Assembly: GCA_013339895.1 (NCBI GenBank)
Contig: JABACO010000016.1
Span: forward strand, 5,968,814-6,032,813
Length of the DNA: 64,000 nucleotides
DNA from: Ephydatia muelleri
Taxonomy: Eukaryota; Porifera; Demospongiae; Spongillida; Spongillidae
Reading direction: 5' to 3'
Shown here: piece after piece, positions 27,261 to 46,368 of the stretch
Position numbering within the stretch: the stretch's first letter is position 1
How the letters are laid out: every line of letters starts with the position of its first letter
Made by a program: the position numbers and the translations under genes
The notes under the pieces: model-generated
Database searches by the model: none
Told to the model about the DNA's origin: nothing
Seen by the model: the letters and a program-made list of their open reading frames with translations, nothing else

Positions 27261-28347
27261 GGCTATTCCATAATATAATTGTACACCCCTACTGATGACT
27301 AATATCAAGGTATCCCCCCCAGGACATAAAGCCTCTACACCATACCCCCCCCCCCCCCCCCAGGACATTTATTTTGGACCCCCTCTGGACACACTTCCCT
27401 GTATATTACCATTGAACCCCCTCTGGACACAACCTGATGTAGGATACCCCTATAGGACATTACCATTGAACCCCCTCTGGACATGAAGGACACCCCCTTA
27501 GGACATTACCATTGAACCCCCTCTGGACACATCTCGATGTAGGACACCCCCCTAGGACATTATCATTGAACCCCCTCTGGACACATCCTGATGTAGGATA
27601 CCCCCTAGAGCATTACCTTTGAAACCCATCCGGACACATCTCACTGTGCGACACCCCTAGGACATTGCCATCATTGCCATTGGACCCCCCTCTGGACACA
27701 TCTCACTGCAATAGAACACCCCCCTAGGACATTACCATTGGACCCCCTCTGGACATGTAGGACACCCCCTTAGGACATTACCATTGAACCCCCTCTGGAC
27801 ACATCTCGATGTAGGACACCCCCCCAGGACATTACCATTGAACCCCCTCTGGACACATCCTGATGTAGGATACCCCCTAGAGCATTACCTTTGAAACCCA
27901 TCCGGACACATCTCACTGTGCGACACCCCTAGGACATTGCCATCATTGCCATTGGACCCCTCTCTGGAAACATCTCACTGCAATAGAACACTCCCCTAGG
28001 ATATTACCATTGAACCCCCTCTGGACATGTAGGACACCCCCTTAGGACATTACCATTGAACCCCCTCTGGACACATCTCGATGTAGGACACCCCCCTAGG
28101 ACATTATCATTGAACCCTCTCTGGACACATCCTGATGTAGGATACCCCCTAGAGCATTACCTTTGAAACCCATCCGGACACATCTCACTGTGCGACACCC
28201 CTAGGACATTGCCATCATTGCCATTGGACCCCCCTCTGGACACATCTCACTGCAATAGAACACCCCCCTAGGACATTACCATTGGACCCCCTCTGGACAA
28301 CTTTTTTGGTCATCAGTAGGGGTGTACAATTATGTTATGGAATAGCC
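27261..28347. mobile_element. MITE built of higher-order tandem repeats
   Basis: The termini are a near-perfect inverted repeat of about 40 bp (GGCTATTCCATAATATAATT... through ACCCCTACTGATGAC). It is flanked by the 5-bp direct repeat CATCG (27256-27260 and 28348-28352). The empty site is preserved in copy A near 4174. The interior is a C-rich tandem array (see next entry) with no coding capacity. Superfamily not assigned. Confidence 0.88.
27300..28305. repeat. Hierarchical tandem array inside the MITE
   Basis: Basic unit of about 50 bp around GGACATTACCATTGAACCCC, CTCTGGACACATC and TGTAGGACACCCCC. Five or so variant units form a higher-order block of roughly 270 bp that is repeated about three times. 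The landmark GGACATGTAGGACACCCCCT (GGACATGAAGGACACCCCCT in the first copy) recurs near 27480, 27750 and 28022. Diverged units inside each block and near-identical blocks show late block-level amplification. Confidence 0.85.
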
Positions 28348-28440
28348 CATCGTTAATCCAGTTCTTCTCATCAATGCCGTAAGGATGGGGAAACACTTCA
28401 CCATCGATCTGCAACTTCACAAGGTGCCGTTTCCGCGCTA

Positions 28441-28800
28441 GGGTGTTTTACACTACAGATATGTTCTGTTCCCATCTGCTGTTTTTATTCAGTTACTTAG
28501 ACCCTTTTCCAATACAGTGGCGGCGGAACCGGTCAGGCCGACCAGGCCATGGCCGCAATCTTGGGCCCGACTTCATTAAATATTCATTAAACCATAGCTT
28601 AATTGAATGAATTGTGGGTGGGGCAAAAGGTTTATTGTTAATTATTAAAAATGGCCTGACCAATCATGAAAACCTTCCGCCGCGACTGCAATATGGTCAA
28701 ATGTCATGTGTCATGATTCCTCGTGCGAGGACGATTTTCTCGTACCCGGACCTCGCGCGTAAAAGGATGGAGTCGACTTACTTGTCTTCGGTTCTCTTGA
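28441..28800 (-). repeat. Inverted segment homologous to 4260-4460
   Basis: Reads as the reverse complement of copy A sequence, from TGTTTTACACTACAGATATG to CGTAAAAGGATGGAGTCGAC and TTGACCATTT. The surrounding DNA is in direct orientation, so a ~200-bp segment was flipped in copy B. It is now split by a 174-bp MITE at 28515-28688. Confidence 0.8.
28515..28688. mobile_element. 174-bp hAT-like MITE with 5-bp TSD
   Basis: Ends are CAGTGGCGGCGGAA and TTCCGCCGCGACTG. The duplicated target is CAATA, proven by the uninterrupted allele in copy A (TTTTCCAATATGGG on the reverse strand near 4380). AT-rich interior, no coding. Confidence 0.85.
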
Positions 28801-29583
28801 CCATTTCAGCTCTGGTATGGGGGAATTTCCCAGTTGCGCACCCCCCCCCCCCCCCTTCCCCTCGCCACTGATGTGCGTTGCGTCGCTATGTGTATGTATA
28901 TATCGTGATTTACGTTACTTTTGCAACGCACAAGTGGGCATTGCCCGCCTCACCATCACACCGTGCACTACTTGGTGGCGATAAGAGACTACACTCTAAC
29001 ACGTGTACACGGAACATTTGAACAGAGGCTCCGCATAAAATGATTCAGATTCCATTTGCTACGATGGGATGGGGGTGGGTGGGGGTGGTGGTGGGGGAAC
29101 TAGTATACAAATACCTCACAATTAACACCAGACTTAAACACACACATCAGAGGTCATCAACAATTGTTTTCAAGTACAGGCCGCTGAAGTTGGTCATCAG
29201 GATTCATTGTACAGACCACCCTCAACGAGAGTCTGGAAATTTGTTAAGATCGTGAGTATTGCAAACATACACAGAAACGCGTGTACTTTGAAGAGGGCTA
29301 TCTACCACTTTATTTTTGACTTGAACAGTTGTGCTTACCAGCTTTGTGAGACAACATGCAGGATTGATGTAATATACTGAAAACTGAAATGCAATTTATA
29401 ACCAGACATATCAACCCACAGAATTTTGTGCAGATCTAGCTCTTGTACAGAATGTCAGTAGTAGCAATGATGTAAAGCCACCTGGCGTGCAGCAAAAATA
29501 ACACTTTCACTGCCAACTTCTGAACAGAGTTGGGCACCCTAATAAGACATTATTACATCATTATTAGCCCCCCCCCCTTAAAA

Positions 29584-29587
<4 letters not shown>

Positions 29588-29672
<85 letters not shown>
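29588..29672. repeat. (CA)n microsatellite
   Basis: About 42 dinucleotide repeats. The surrounding 28801-31077 holds no gene that I can support. Confidence 0.95.
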
Positions 29673-29674
<2 letters not shown>

Positions 29675-31077
29675 TACACATACTGAGATATCTAGATATC
29701 TGGGGAACCAGAAAGAAACTGTGCCATTTTAAAATGGACTCGTTATAATCATAATAAGTCTATAACCACTTTTAGCTACAATGTAGTAACTATTTCTTTC
29801 TATTACTATTAGTAGTAGTAGCTTGATTAGAAGTGAAATCGCTAAAATAGAGTTGACAACTTGTAATAAATATTAAAAGACTAGTGCAAATTAATTTTTT
29901 GGTGAAGTGTTTGTGTATGTGTGAAATTGCCTTCAACAGCATTGAAATTTTTAATGACAATTATAGTGATTTGAAGTATTTAGGAAACTTGTAACAATAA
30001 TCACATGAATACTGAGGATCATTTATTCTGTAAGGAAAGAAACTACACAAATAGGCCAGATAACCAAATCTAGCTAATTTCTTCCAACTAGAAGTAAAAT
30101 TGCTAATTAATATGGCCACCCCTAATGATGATGTAAAATTAGTTTCACAACATTGCAACTGTATGTGCTATGGATAAACTCCAAACCTTAAAATCGATTG
30201 CTTTTGGAAGTGAAGACGATGGGATCAACACATGCCTGTGATTGCATGGTGCAAAATATTAAATTGCAATTGAAAGCAAGAGAGCAGCATTCATCATGTT
30301 CGTAAAACTACGTGACAACTCAAATGTTTCGTAGTGCATGTGCATATGTGCGCATACCAGTATGCAAGAGAGGGTTACATCACTGAAACTTCTAAACACA
30401 CCAACATTGAGTGTTTATTGGATACTGTCCAGTGCAACATATGCTCACTGATGTAGTGTTGCTATTTGGTTTCTTACTTGAAGGTCACAAACTCTTCACT
30501 CTTCATAATGGCCATGTGGAAGTTAGCAGCTCTCAAGTTATTAAAACTAATTAGCACACAAATAACACAATATCCTACAAAGTGCTAAATATAGGACTAT
30601 TACTTATTGTTAGACCCTTGTTTCGTTGCCTTTTACACCACTATTGCCTTCAAATCCTATATCCCACCAACTTTCTCATAGAGAATGTTTTTAGTTACTT
30701 GTTTCATGCATTGTTGTTCATAGGATTGTCACGCAAAGGACATACAGTACCATACCCCTGTATGATAATGACTTAAGCAATCAAAGCACATTTGCCGAAA
30801 CTGTTCAGGAGAACTACACTGCAATGTTGTATTAAGAACAAATTCACACTTTACCTTGAGCTAGGTAGTGCTTGTGATGAAAATCCACAACAACTACATA
30901 TTGGTAACCTTCCTGTGTTCTCTATGCCATGATGGCAGTGACAAGAGTTCAGTACTAGGACCAGGATCTTCAGGACTACCAAGTGGTGTGTTACTGGTAT
31001 GCCCTTGTGTTGGTGTAGATGCTGGGATAGGAGAACCAAGAAAAGAACAAATAGGAGCTGCTAAGTGGAGACAAGGG

Positions 31078-31190
31078 TAGTCTCGTCCCTAGACCCAATA
31101 TAATGAATTACATCAACAAATAGTGGTGATTACATCACTACATTCGCGTATAGGTGATGTAATCCACCCTGCTGTCTGGGGTCGAGACCA
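31078..31190. mobile_element. 113-bp short TIR element
   Basis: TAGTCTCGTCCCTAGAC at 31078 is mirrored by the reverse complement of TGGTCTCGACCCCAGAC ending at 31190. An inner inverted block GATTACATCAC... / GTGATGTAATCC reinforces the hairpin. No target duplication resolved. Confidence 0.55.
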
Positions 31191-31313
31191 GTCTCTGTGC
31201 CACCGTACGTACGATACACCGACGTATTGTGACTGCTGCTTGGACAAGATAAATGTGTTGCTTCTGAACTTATACCACGTAAAGTAGGATACCAGTACGG
31301 TGTGGGACATCAG

Positions 31314-32704
31314 CAGGGGCGGATCCAGGATTTGGGAGCGAGGGGGGGAAAGTTAAAGCGGCAAGGGACACGCCCACCCCAGCAAGGGGGTATGGGGGAG
31401 CGCTGTAAGCTCCCCCATCGGGGTCTGGGGCAGAGCCCCAGCCGCTTTGCAACTTTCGCACTTTTTAAGTCACAAAACATAGCATAATTGCATAGTAATT
31501 ACTGGCTTCTACTGGTCCATCTACATATGCATATGCATGCATGCATGCTTACATGCATGTAATTACTATACTGCCATATAAGCGCCGTACTATATCAAAT
31601 CGTATGCACTCGCGCGCATGCGTGGATTGCAAAAATGAAAAATGCCTCATGTCATACATGTAGTCATAGATACAGGTTAAATGCTTTACTCATCATACAA
31701 AGGTCTGAATAGGCGTCTTGGATTTGCTTTAACAAAACGTTCAACAATCATTTTAGGATCTATAGTTACATTGTAATTTGTATGCAGTAATGCGAGTGAT
31801 TGCTAGGCGTTCTTCTCCCATTCTATTTCTCAACGACGTTTTGAAGAACAGGAAAAAAAAAAACGCTCCGCTTCTGAACTTGTAACTGGAAATATATACA
31901 CCAAATACTTAAAAGAACTTGAATGTTTGGGAAAATGTCGGGGTCTGCATATGTGTAGCAATTAACTAAGGTTTCAGGTGGACTAGATGTTTCCATTTTT
32001 CTCCTCCAATAAAGAACCCAGTGATCCAGTTCTGAGGGCAGTGAGGAGTATGATGGAAGGTCATTTTCGTAAAATGCAAACAGTTTATAATCCAATGCAC
32101 ATTTGATAGCTATCTGGGGCAGCAAGGACAGTATTGCTGTATATATAGGAATATCACGAGAGTTCGACAACTATTAAATAATGCAATGACGATGTGGGCT
32201 ACACGTTATATTAACTTACCTAGCCTGCTTGTGTATACACCTTGGATATTCGACTTTCAAAACTCTATTAGTATACTATAAGCATGCAGATTAATACTTC
32301 ATCACTGCATGTATTACAAAATTTTATACTCACCGATAAAACAGAGAGAAATTGCTAAGATGACTGACAAGTAATCCGACAACAGCAAAGCACACTGAAC
32401 TGAGACGTATAAAATAATGCCTTTACACAGAAGTATATAGAGCTTTTGAGAAAGGGTCTTTGTCTGGCGCTATAATATGACGTCGTAACAAAAGGGACAA
32501 TAGCGCCTTTATCAAAGGATATAGCGCCTAACGGATGCCACGATCCCTTGCATAAGTAATCAACACTTACGCGAATTGATTATGTAATGGAGTCTACGGT
32601 GTAGTGAATGAATATTATTATGGACGGTCCAGCGGGGGGGGGGGGGGGGGGGGAATTCCCTAGTTTCCCCCCCCCCCCCCCCCCCCCCCCTGGATCCGCC
32701 TCTG
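31314..32704 (-). mobile_element. hAT element, degenerate, 5-bp TSD ATCAG
   Basis: The left end CAGGGGCGGATCCAGGATTT and the right end (reverse complement CAGAGGCGGATCCAGG) are inverted. They are flanked by ATCAG at 31309-31313 and 32705-32709. The interior encodes a transposase C-terminus on the minus strand. The subterminal region holds the GGGGCTCTGCCCCAGACCCC block found elsewhere in the window. The right end is obscured by long G and C runs. Confidence 0.88.
31670..32170 (-). pseudogene. hAT transposase C-terminal region, decayed
   Basis: The minus-strand open frame contains YENDLPSYSSLPSELDHWVL, YWRRKMETSS and DPDIFPNIQVLLSI. After a break comes a terminal block with ERFVKANPRRL followed by FRPLYDE and a stop near 31683. 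These are the segments before and within the hAT C-terminal dimerisation region of the ZMYM1/TTF-finger group. The N-terminal half with the zinc finger and first catalytic residues is missing, so the copy is inactive. Confidence 0.75.
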
Positions 32705-32999
32705 ATCAGGCGTCTCGATAACGATTCCGCTCCTCCGCGGCCATTTTCGGGCTCTGAGCGATGTCTCATTTCTGATATTAATATTTCACACTGCGCTCAC
32801 GTGTCAAACAAACAATACCGAAGTGTATCTGATAATGCGCACTTTGTTCGACGATGTAAGTCTTCTATTCTTTCTTGCGGCAGCCTTACTATCGGAGCGG
32901 AATCTTCATTTCTGAAGAAGCTCATAATTACTTGGTTTTCTCCGCAATGGCGCTGTAGTGCATTCGATGTCACCAATAGGAGAGCCCAGTAGTGTGACA

Positions 33000-33335
33000 T
33001 CCTTGGTATCAGATTGCAGACATGAACTTTAATTTGTCCCTAGCATTGATGTCCACTCACAAATTAGTTCTGGCATGGTTTAATTAACACCAAACCTCGA
33101 GGCATTCTCAATGTCTGCGATGATTATATTCAGGGCTACCATCATCAAGGTAAAGGTAGCAAAATTTCTGAAGATAACTTAGAACAAAGGAATGAATAGA
33201 AAGACAAAACAAATAAGGATCTCCTTGCTGCACTCCTTCAGCTGATTGTATATTAACCGGTCTCCCAATGTAGGCATGAAGGTGTGGAGCAATCCAGGAG
33301 CAAATTCTTCAGCATTTCATTCGTTTGGATGTTGT
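33000..33335 (-). pseudogene. Non-LTR RT fragment
   Basis: Minus-strand translation gives YIGRPVNIQSAEGVQQGDP and then, about 30 residues on, FCYLYLDDGS. These are the GVQQGDP and YLDD motifs of non-LTR reverse transcriptases, in the same spacing as in the retroelement of IR1. The first block lies at about 33280-33225, the catalytic block at about 33160-33130. Frames break on both sides. Confidence 0.7.
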
Positions 33336-33439
33336 TACTATTTCTTTCAGGATAACTATTATTATTATTATTGTGATAATGCATGATACGAATTATCTTG
33401 ATGCACAATATCAGCTCTTCTTTCTTCCAGGCTTTTCAT

Positions 33440-33780
33440 AAGGAGAGATTTACACATGGCGGGGCAGAGTATTGTCCACATTGTGGAATGCCCTCGACAT
33501 GAATGCTCTACCAATTGTTCTAGCTAGAGCAAGGTTCAGTCGACTGTAAAATTCGAACGTGTCTTTGGACTTGATGTGTGGACAGCAGCTACATGCGAGG
33601 CAAGACGTGAGAAGCACTGCTGGACTTTTTTTTGCCTCCCAGTACCATAAGATTCGACAACACTGAAGTGTTATGCAAGACCATCCCAATTCAGAACTGA
33701 CATTTCTGGTCGTTAGCTGCATCTTAGCCTGAGCCGCCGCACCAGCTGTCACACCTGCTTCCATGCAGAATGTTTGCATT
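33440..33780 (-). pseudogene. Non-LTR retroelement C-terminal fragment
   Basis: The open minus-strand frame reads SSELGWSCITLQ and, at its end, SRLNLALARTIGRAFMSRA. This parallels the ELGWSCIPLAVETYG and NMA...ARAI blocks at the 3' end of the element in IR1 (about 12955-13120). It lies upstream of the RT fragment on the same strand, which is the wrong order for one element. Two truncated copies, or a rearrangement, must therefore be involved. Confidence 0.65.
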
Positions 33781-34124
33781 AAGCGGTAAAGTGACAGTCA
33801 GGCCTATAGAGCAGCAGGTTTCCCATGATCCCGGGGTCAGAATGTCGACTGGCCGAGAACGGGATCTGTATAATTAATGTTGAACTCTACGCATCATAAC
33901 GCAGTTATAATTAGCTTTGTCTGTACTTTGTTACAGCGTCATTTATGACGTTCATGCAGAGGTCTGGCGCACTTTGGCCTACGTATATTGATGCCGATAG
34001 TTCTGTTTTTAGTGCCCATATACAGTGATAATTATTAAACAGTGGCGGCAGTTGAAGTGGTTTGTGCACTGCACTCCCAAGTCGGCCAGGCCAGGGCGTA
34101 CACAACTGGCATCAACCTAATCAC

Positions 34125-34213
34125 GTGTGGAAGAAGTCAAAGTAGCCTCCAGGTTTCTTAAGTGTGTGCAGCACACTTAAGAAACCTGGAGGCTACTTTG
34201 ACTTCTTCCACAC
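34125..34213. ncRNA. Perfect 42-bp hairpin
   Basis: The arms 34125-34166 and 34172-34213 are exact reverse complements over all 42 bases, separated by the 5-nt loop TGCAG. It is not part of either neighbouring hAT element. Perfect pairing means either a very recent fold-back, selection for a hairpin RNA, or a sequencing/assembly fold. No transcription evidence is available. Confidence 0.5.
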
Positions 34214-34416
34214 ATACGACACTAAGCTGATGATAGTCTACTCAGCCTTGTGCCGCTTGTAGTTGCTGCAGCAAATGATTCCCTTTCCAGTAATTAAAGT
34301 ATTAGTTATTGTCACAGAAACTGTGACAATTGGTACGCCCGCACCAATTCTAACGAAAAATCAAGTCCGGTCGCAAAGAAAAACGGTCCCCCCTCAGACT
34401 TGCAAAATCTGTATCC

Positions 34417-35301
34417 CAGTGGCGTTGGGGGGATTGCAACCCCCCCTTTCAAACCCGCAAAGAATAATATTAACATTCACTAATAGGAAATTCGGAACAG
34501 AAGAGAAGGCTAAAAGGCTAACCGAATCGATCCGCCTTGCACATTAATTTTTATTAATAATCATGCACGTGCACATGTAGTTATTAACCATAGATTGATC
34601 ACTCTTTCTTACGTAAGCGAATGGTGCTTACTTGCGTAAACAACTGTATTCTTTATATAAAATAACAAGCAACATAGCTTCTGTACTGATGCTAAACAAA
34701 AAGTAACGGCGTGCGCGTGCCTCGTGTAACGGACCCGCGATTTTGTCTTGTCTTGAACACAAGCTTTCTGTGGCATTTTCTGTCAGTGCAGAAGGTTATA
34801 CAATCTACTTTACGTGATGTAAAACGATCGCTATAGCGATTGCTTGTTCTGTGATAGCAGAATCAATTTCCTTTCGCTTGTATGCAACCATGCAAGAGGC
34901 GATGTAACTTAAAAGCTTCTACAATACGGCAAAAATAAAGAGTGTGGATGAAATCTGCATGCGAGCACATCCCAGAAAACTGTTTCAAGCATCCGATTGT
35001 AATACATAGATCCAGCAATTTATATAATCGTACATGTAAATTTCTGAATTATTTGATTCATGAAAAAAATATACTATTTCCCGTTTTTGCACGCAGTTTT
35101 ATGTAGTGTTTTGAGCATGATATAATAAAAAAGCGTTGGCGTCTGGGGCGGAGCCCCAGACCCCGCTGGGGGAGCTTACAGCGCTCCCCCAGGCCCCCTA
35201 GCTGGGCGGGGGTGGGGTTCCCCCTCCCGCACCCGCCCCTCTTTAATTAATCATTATTCTTTAACAACCCCCCCTTTTCTGAAATCCTGGATCCGCCCCT
35301 G
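34417..35301. mobile_element. Non-autonomous hAT element, 5-bp TSD TATCC
   Basis: Starts CAGTGGCGTTGGGG, ends AAATCCTGGATCCGCCCCTG, and is flanked by TATCC at 34412-34416 and 35302-35306. Subterminal GGGGCGGAGCCCCAGACCCC block near 35150. The 885-bp interior has no transposase. The right end matches the family at 31314, so it can be mobilised only in trans. Confidence 0.85.
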
Positions 35302-35306
35302 TATCC

Positions 35307-38300
35307 CCACCAAGACGCTGTACAGATAACCTCGTCCTAACCCTAAAGCTAAAGCTCGAGACGCCATGACCTAACCTGTAAACCGCGCAGGTGCATGCTC
35401 AATCAGGAAGGACCATGATCATAACTGACCATTAAAACTTCCTCACAGGACCGATATTGTGTGAGCGGGGACCGTGTTTCAAAGGGGGTTGGGGGGGGAA
35501 GGAGGGAATTGACAGTAGTATTCCGGCTCGCACCTTTACAATATACTGTCGAACAAACGGTCCACATTTAAAGCGACCTATAATTCGATTAACATGTACC
35601 TGATTCCTACCTGCTAAAATCCTGGACCGTCCCTGTCACAAAACTGCTTGGACTGACTAAACGGAAAGCTTATCACCTAAGCATAGATTCAGGTATTCCT
35701 GTTCGTGCATGGGTATCCCCTATGTCATGCAATCATTGTTTAAAGAATTAATTTTATGGCCATTGTACATTGCTTGGTAGTATGCCTAAAGAATGTTTTG
35801 GGTAGACCTTGATCTAGATCTTGCAGGTCATTTTCCAAGGCATGCAGCAAGTAATTCGTTGCTGAAGTTTTACCTTTCATGCAGTCTTTTTAATTTTCAC
35901 ACCACGATTAATATATAATATGGTATTTTGCAGTCGCATGAAAGTATTGCAAGGGTTTATATAGGTAGGCAGGAAAATTTTCAACTCGGTGGCTTTCTAA
36001 TGCCATGCATTTTGACAACGTTGAAACATCCGTCATGCTGCAAGAACTTAAAACAATATATTAATGAGCAATGAAAGCCTCTGCGGAACTTTAACTCGGC
36101 CCATATTAATTGAAAGGTTTTCCACAGGCGCGGCTGGTGTTAAAATTCTAAAGATCTGCACAGCAGACTGATGTCACTTCTAAGGCGCTGCATATGCGAA
36201 TTAATGTTGACTCTTATAAAGTTCGTTACATGCAGATGGCTGTGATTTCATTGTCGCAGGTCAGCGCATGATATTAATTCTAAGTGTTGCAAAGAACATT
36301 ACTCTGTAATGAACTTTGCTATTAATATGTGCCCTTTGTACAGAACTATACAACTGATTAATTCAGCGCTTTTGTTGCAGAGACCGATTCTGCAAAGAAC
36401 ATGCCCTCTGCATGTGCTAGCACTTCCTTGTCACGACTGCATGACCTGCACGTAACATCATGTAACATGCACTTAAAAATCCAGTGCCCTTTGTACGTGA
36501 CGGTTATGCATTCGCGTAACGTCATGCACGTTTCATGCGCCTTTGTTTTGTGTGTCCTTTGTACGCGAGGGTTTAAAACGAATGGTTGGTCTCTTTGCAA
36601 GCCACTTTTGTAAAGACATTTACACTACGTCGCTATAGTGTATCTAGATTGTTACAATCCTTCACTGATCAAAGGCTTATGGCTTCAACACCGATCACTG
36701 AGTTGACCAACACCAACAATAATGCCTCATTGCTGGAGGGAGAGCATTGGACGGCCATGAGGCCAGTCCTTGACGAGACATCGGCGATGCCAAAAGGCAA
36801 ACGTAAGCCCCGCCCCAGTGCATCCTCCCTTTTTGCCGCGACAGGCAATGCAGTGTTCTAGTCTGATAAGAACAAATAAAATTACATGAGGGATCGCACG
36901 CCGTAATTTCGAACATGCGAGATCATTGGTTACTATCTGCGCGCATCCTTTGTGCTATGCATGTGTATATCGCTGATGTTATTAACGTATCTGGTGTGCC
37001 AGTTGATGCAGGATGCATCGGTATCCACGAATGTGAGCACGAAAGCAAGTGTCGCTGCTTGAAAGCTATTTCAGTAAGTGATTTATGCATGTGTGGACTT
37101 TGACCTTTGTGCACGAAGTTACACATGTAATTATCTCTGGTTATGGGTATAAAAGGAGGGGGATTTCCAGTGAGAAAGGTCAAATTAAGGTCAAATTAAT
37201 CATTTACATGCATTCATTTACATCCGCCGGCCAAAGGGTAGGTTATATATATCGTCAAAGCACTTGAACTCTTCAATGCATTACTATTAGTTGTCAAAAC
37301 ACCAAACACGATCTTTGACGGTTATGTTCAAAGGTCAAATTTTCCATGCGTACTTCAGGGCAATTAGTGGACGCACTGATCGGGCACTGAACGGTAGCGC
37401 TTTTACCTCAATCGATACGTACGAATCATTTTTCGAGGGCCAAAACTTCCTACGCGTAAACTCCACTCCCGCGAACATAATTTCCGCAAAATTGTTTTTC
37501 TGCAAAGCCGCTATTATTCGCGCAAGACCGAAAGCCATGCATGCAGGTCTTGCAGGTTACGTCGATGCGTAGTGTGGTGTCCATATACTGGAACCTCTTC
37601 TATGCAGAGCCATGTTTCTATTCCGAGGGGTGCACATGCATTGAGTACTCATCACACGCACTTGGTTGGCATCGACAAAAAAGCGCTTGTAAGTTTTTGC
37701 CTTGTTGCACCTGTTGTATGAACTCTGCGACATCTTTTTTCAGGGGCTCAACGCGCGTTCAAAGGGCAAACGTCAAGTTTTCCGCATTGAATGTATAGAT
37801 ACGAGTGCACAGGCCCTATTCATAAAAATGACTACCCCAATCGGTCTGGTCCCCAGACTAAAACGGTTTCAAACATTTTGCCAGATGGTCTATAGTTCAT
37901 ACTTAATAGCTATAAACATCATATGAATTTTGACATGGATATTTTCCATTGTAATAGGCATGTGCACGTGCCATCAACGGGCTCGCAGCTCATTACAACA
38001 ACTCGGAATCTAAAAGTATAGACCAATGCAATCTCCCGGGTTTTACAGCTGGCCGGGCGTAACTTGATGCATCATAATACAGCTTAATGTACTCAGTAAT
38101 GCATTGGCATAGGAACAAAGCTTATGAGAAATGCCAAGTTTTGGGGTTTTGACAAGCTATATCTTTGCAGATTAGTTAGTCACTAGACCGAGCTTGTTCG
38201 AATGGAGTGCATTTAGTCGTACACAAGGCTGTTCACGTAGTATCCACCGTGTGTATGTTACATGACGTTCCTTCCAGTCCCAACCCAATTCTTGAATTGT

Positions 38301-38666
38301 TTTTATACCGTATATATTGTCATAGGACTAGATAATAAGATTAACTGAGCCTGAACAAAACCCAATTCTTGAATTGTTCGTATATATATTATCCAGTATA
38401 CCATATATATTGTCATAGGACTCATAGATAATAGGATTATTAACTGAAACTGAACAAAAAAATTGCATGTATGTTACTCATAACGATTTTTAACGTGTGG
38501 TTTCACCATCAACTGATTGCTTCAAGTACAAAGCACATCAGTGATGGTAAACTGTTAGTTGCAATCGATTTAGGAAAACCATTGTCGGAGAGATTTTTAA
38601 TTTATAACGAACACTGAAAGATATGAGATTTTTGTTGGAGCATTAAATTGTCTTCTTGCACTGCAG
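35307..38666. other. Intergenic, no gene recognised
   Basis: No domain or splice model found. It should hold the first exon(s) of the alpha-glucosidase if the gene is complete, but I could not identify a signal peptide or the six-cysteine trefoil domain that precedes the GH31 core in vertebrate GAA and MGAM. A degenerate tandem duplication of about 90 bp (CCAATTCTTGAATTGT ... AACTGARMCTGAACAAAA) lies at 38285-38459. Confidence 0.5.
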
Positions 38667-46217
<7,551 letters not shown>

Positions 46218-46368
46218 GTGAGTTGTGTGTACAACAGTGCTTGGTGCCATTCTGTCAAATGATGTTATTACAGTGAAATCCTAAGTTCACCATTACTGAG
46301 AATACTTCTTTCATTTCCATATTCATTTCCTGCATGCTATGATAATGAGATACAAATGTGCATGTCAA

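Larger units (their letters stand above)
23822..28440 (-). mobile_element. TIR element (copy B), interrupted and rearranged
   Basis: Collinear with copy A from its left end (CAGATGAATGCATTACACTC at 23822) to the CCGTTTCCGCGCTA block at about 28440. There the continuity breaks: the next ~200 bp match copy A in inverse orientation and the right TIR is missing. A 1087-bp MITE (27261-28347) sits inside the SWIM gene. Carries the same transposase and SWIM relics as copy A. Confidence 0.75.
26560..28440 (-). pseudogene. SWIM zinc-finger gene (copy B), split by a MITE
   Basis: Minus-strand parts: KLQIDGEVFPHPYGIDEKNW (28430-28353), then after the 1.1-kb insertion LKAFKSLEAYN, KVNPSQKAPDQSYETW and SVNTAHCKCMAG (to about 26950). 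A short intron-like gap follows, then LGEVCSHVAALLFKIEAACK and TSLPCEWNKSF (26877-26760). The last block reads VDPSEVIDIDF (about 26690). The SWIM ligands CxC and CxH are all present here, unlike copy A. An intron of about 75 bp between the two halves of the motif (GTAAGC donor) argues that this was a spliced gene. Function unknown. SWIM fingers bind nucleic acid or protein in other families. Confidence 0.65.

Noticed and set aside
36915-37103. Cys-rich segment (HECEHESKCRC) as the missing trefoil exon of the alpha-glucosidase
   Set aside because: Cysteine spacing does not fit the six-Cys trefoil pattern, and no phase-compatible splice to exon 38667 is evident.
37541-37798. Possible 5' exon with CFYSEGCTCIEYS
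   Set aside because: It resembles a trefoil only in having several cysteines. Frame and context do not support it.
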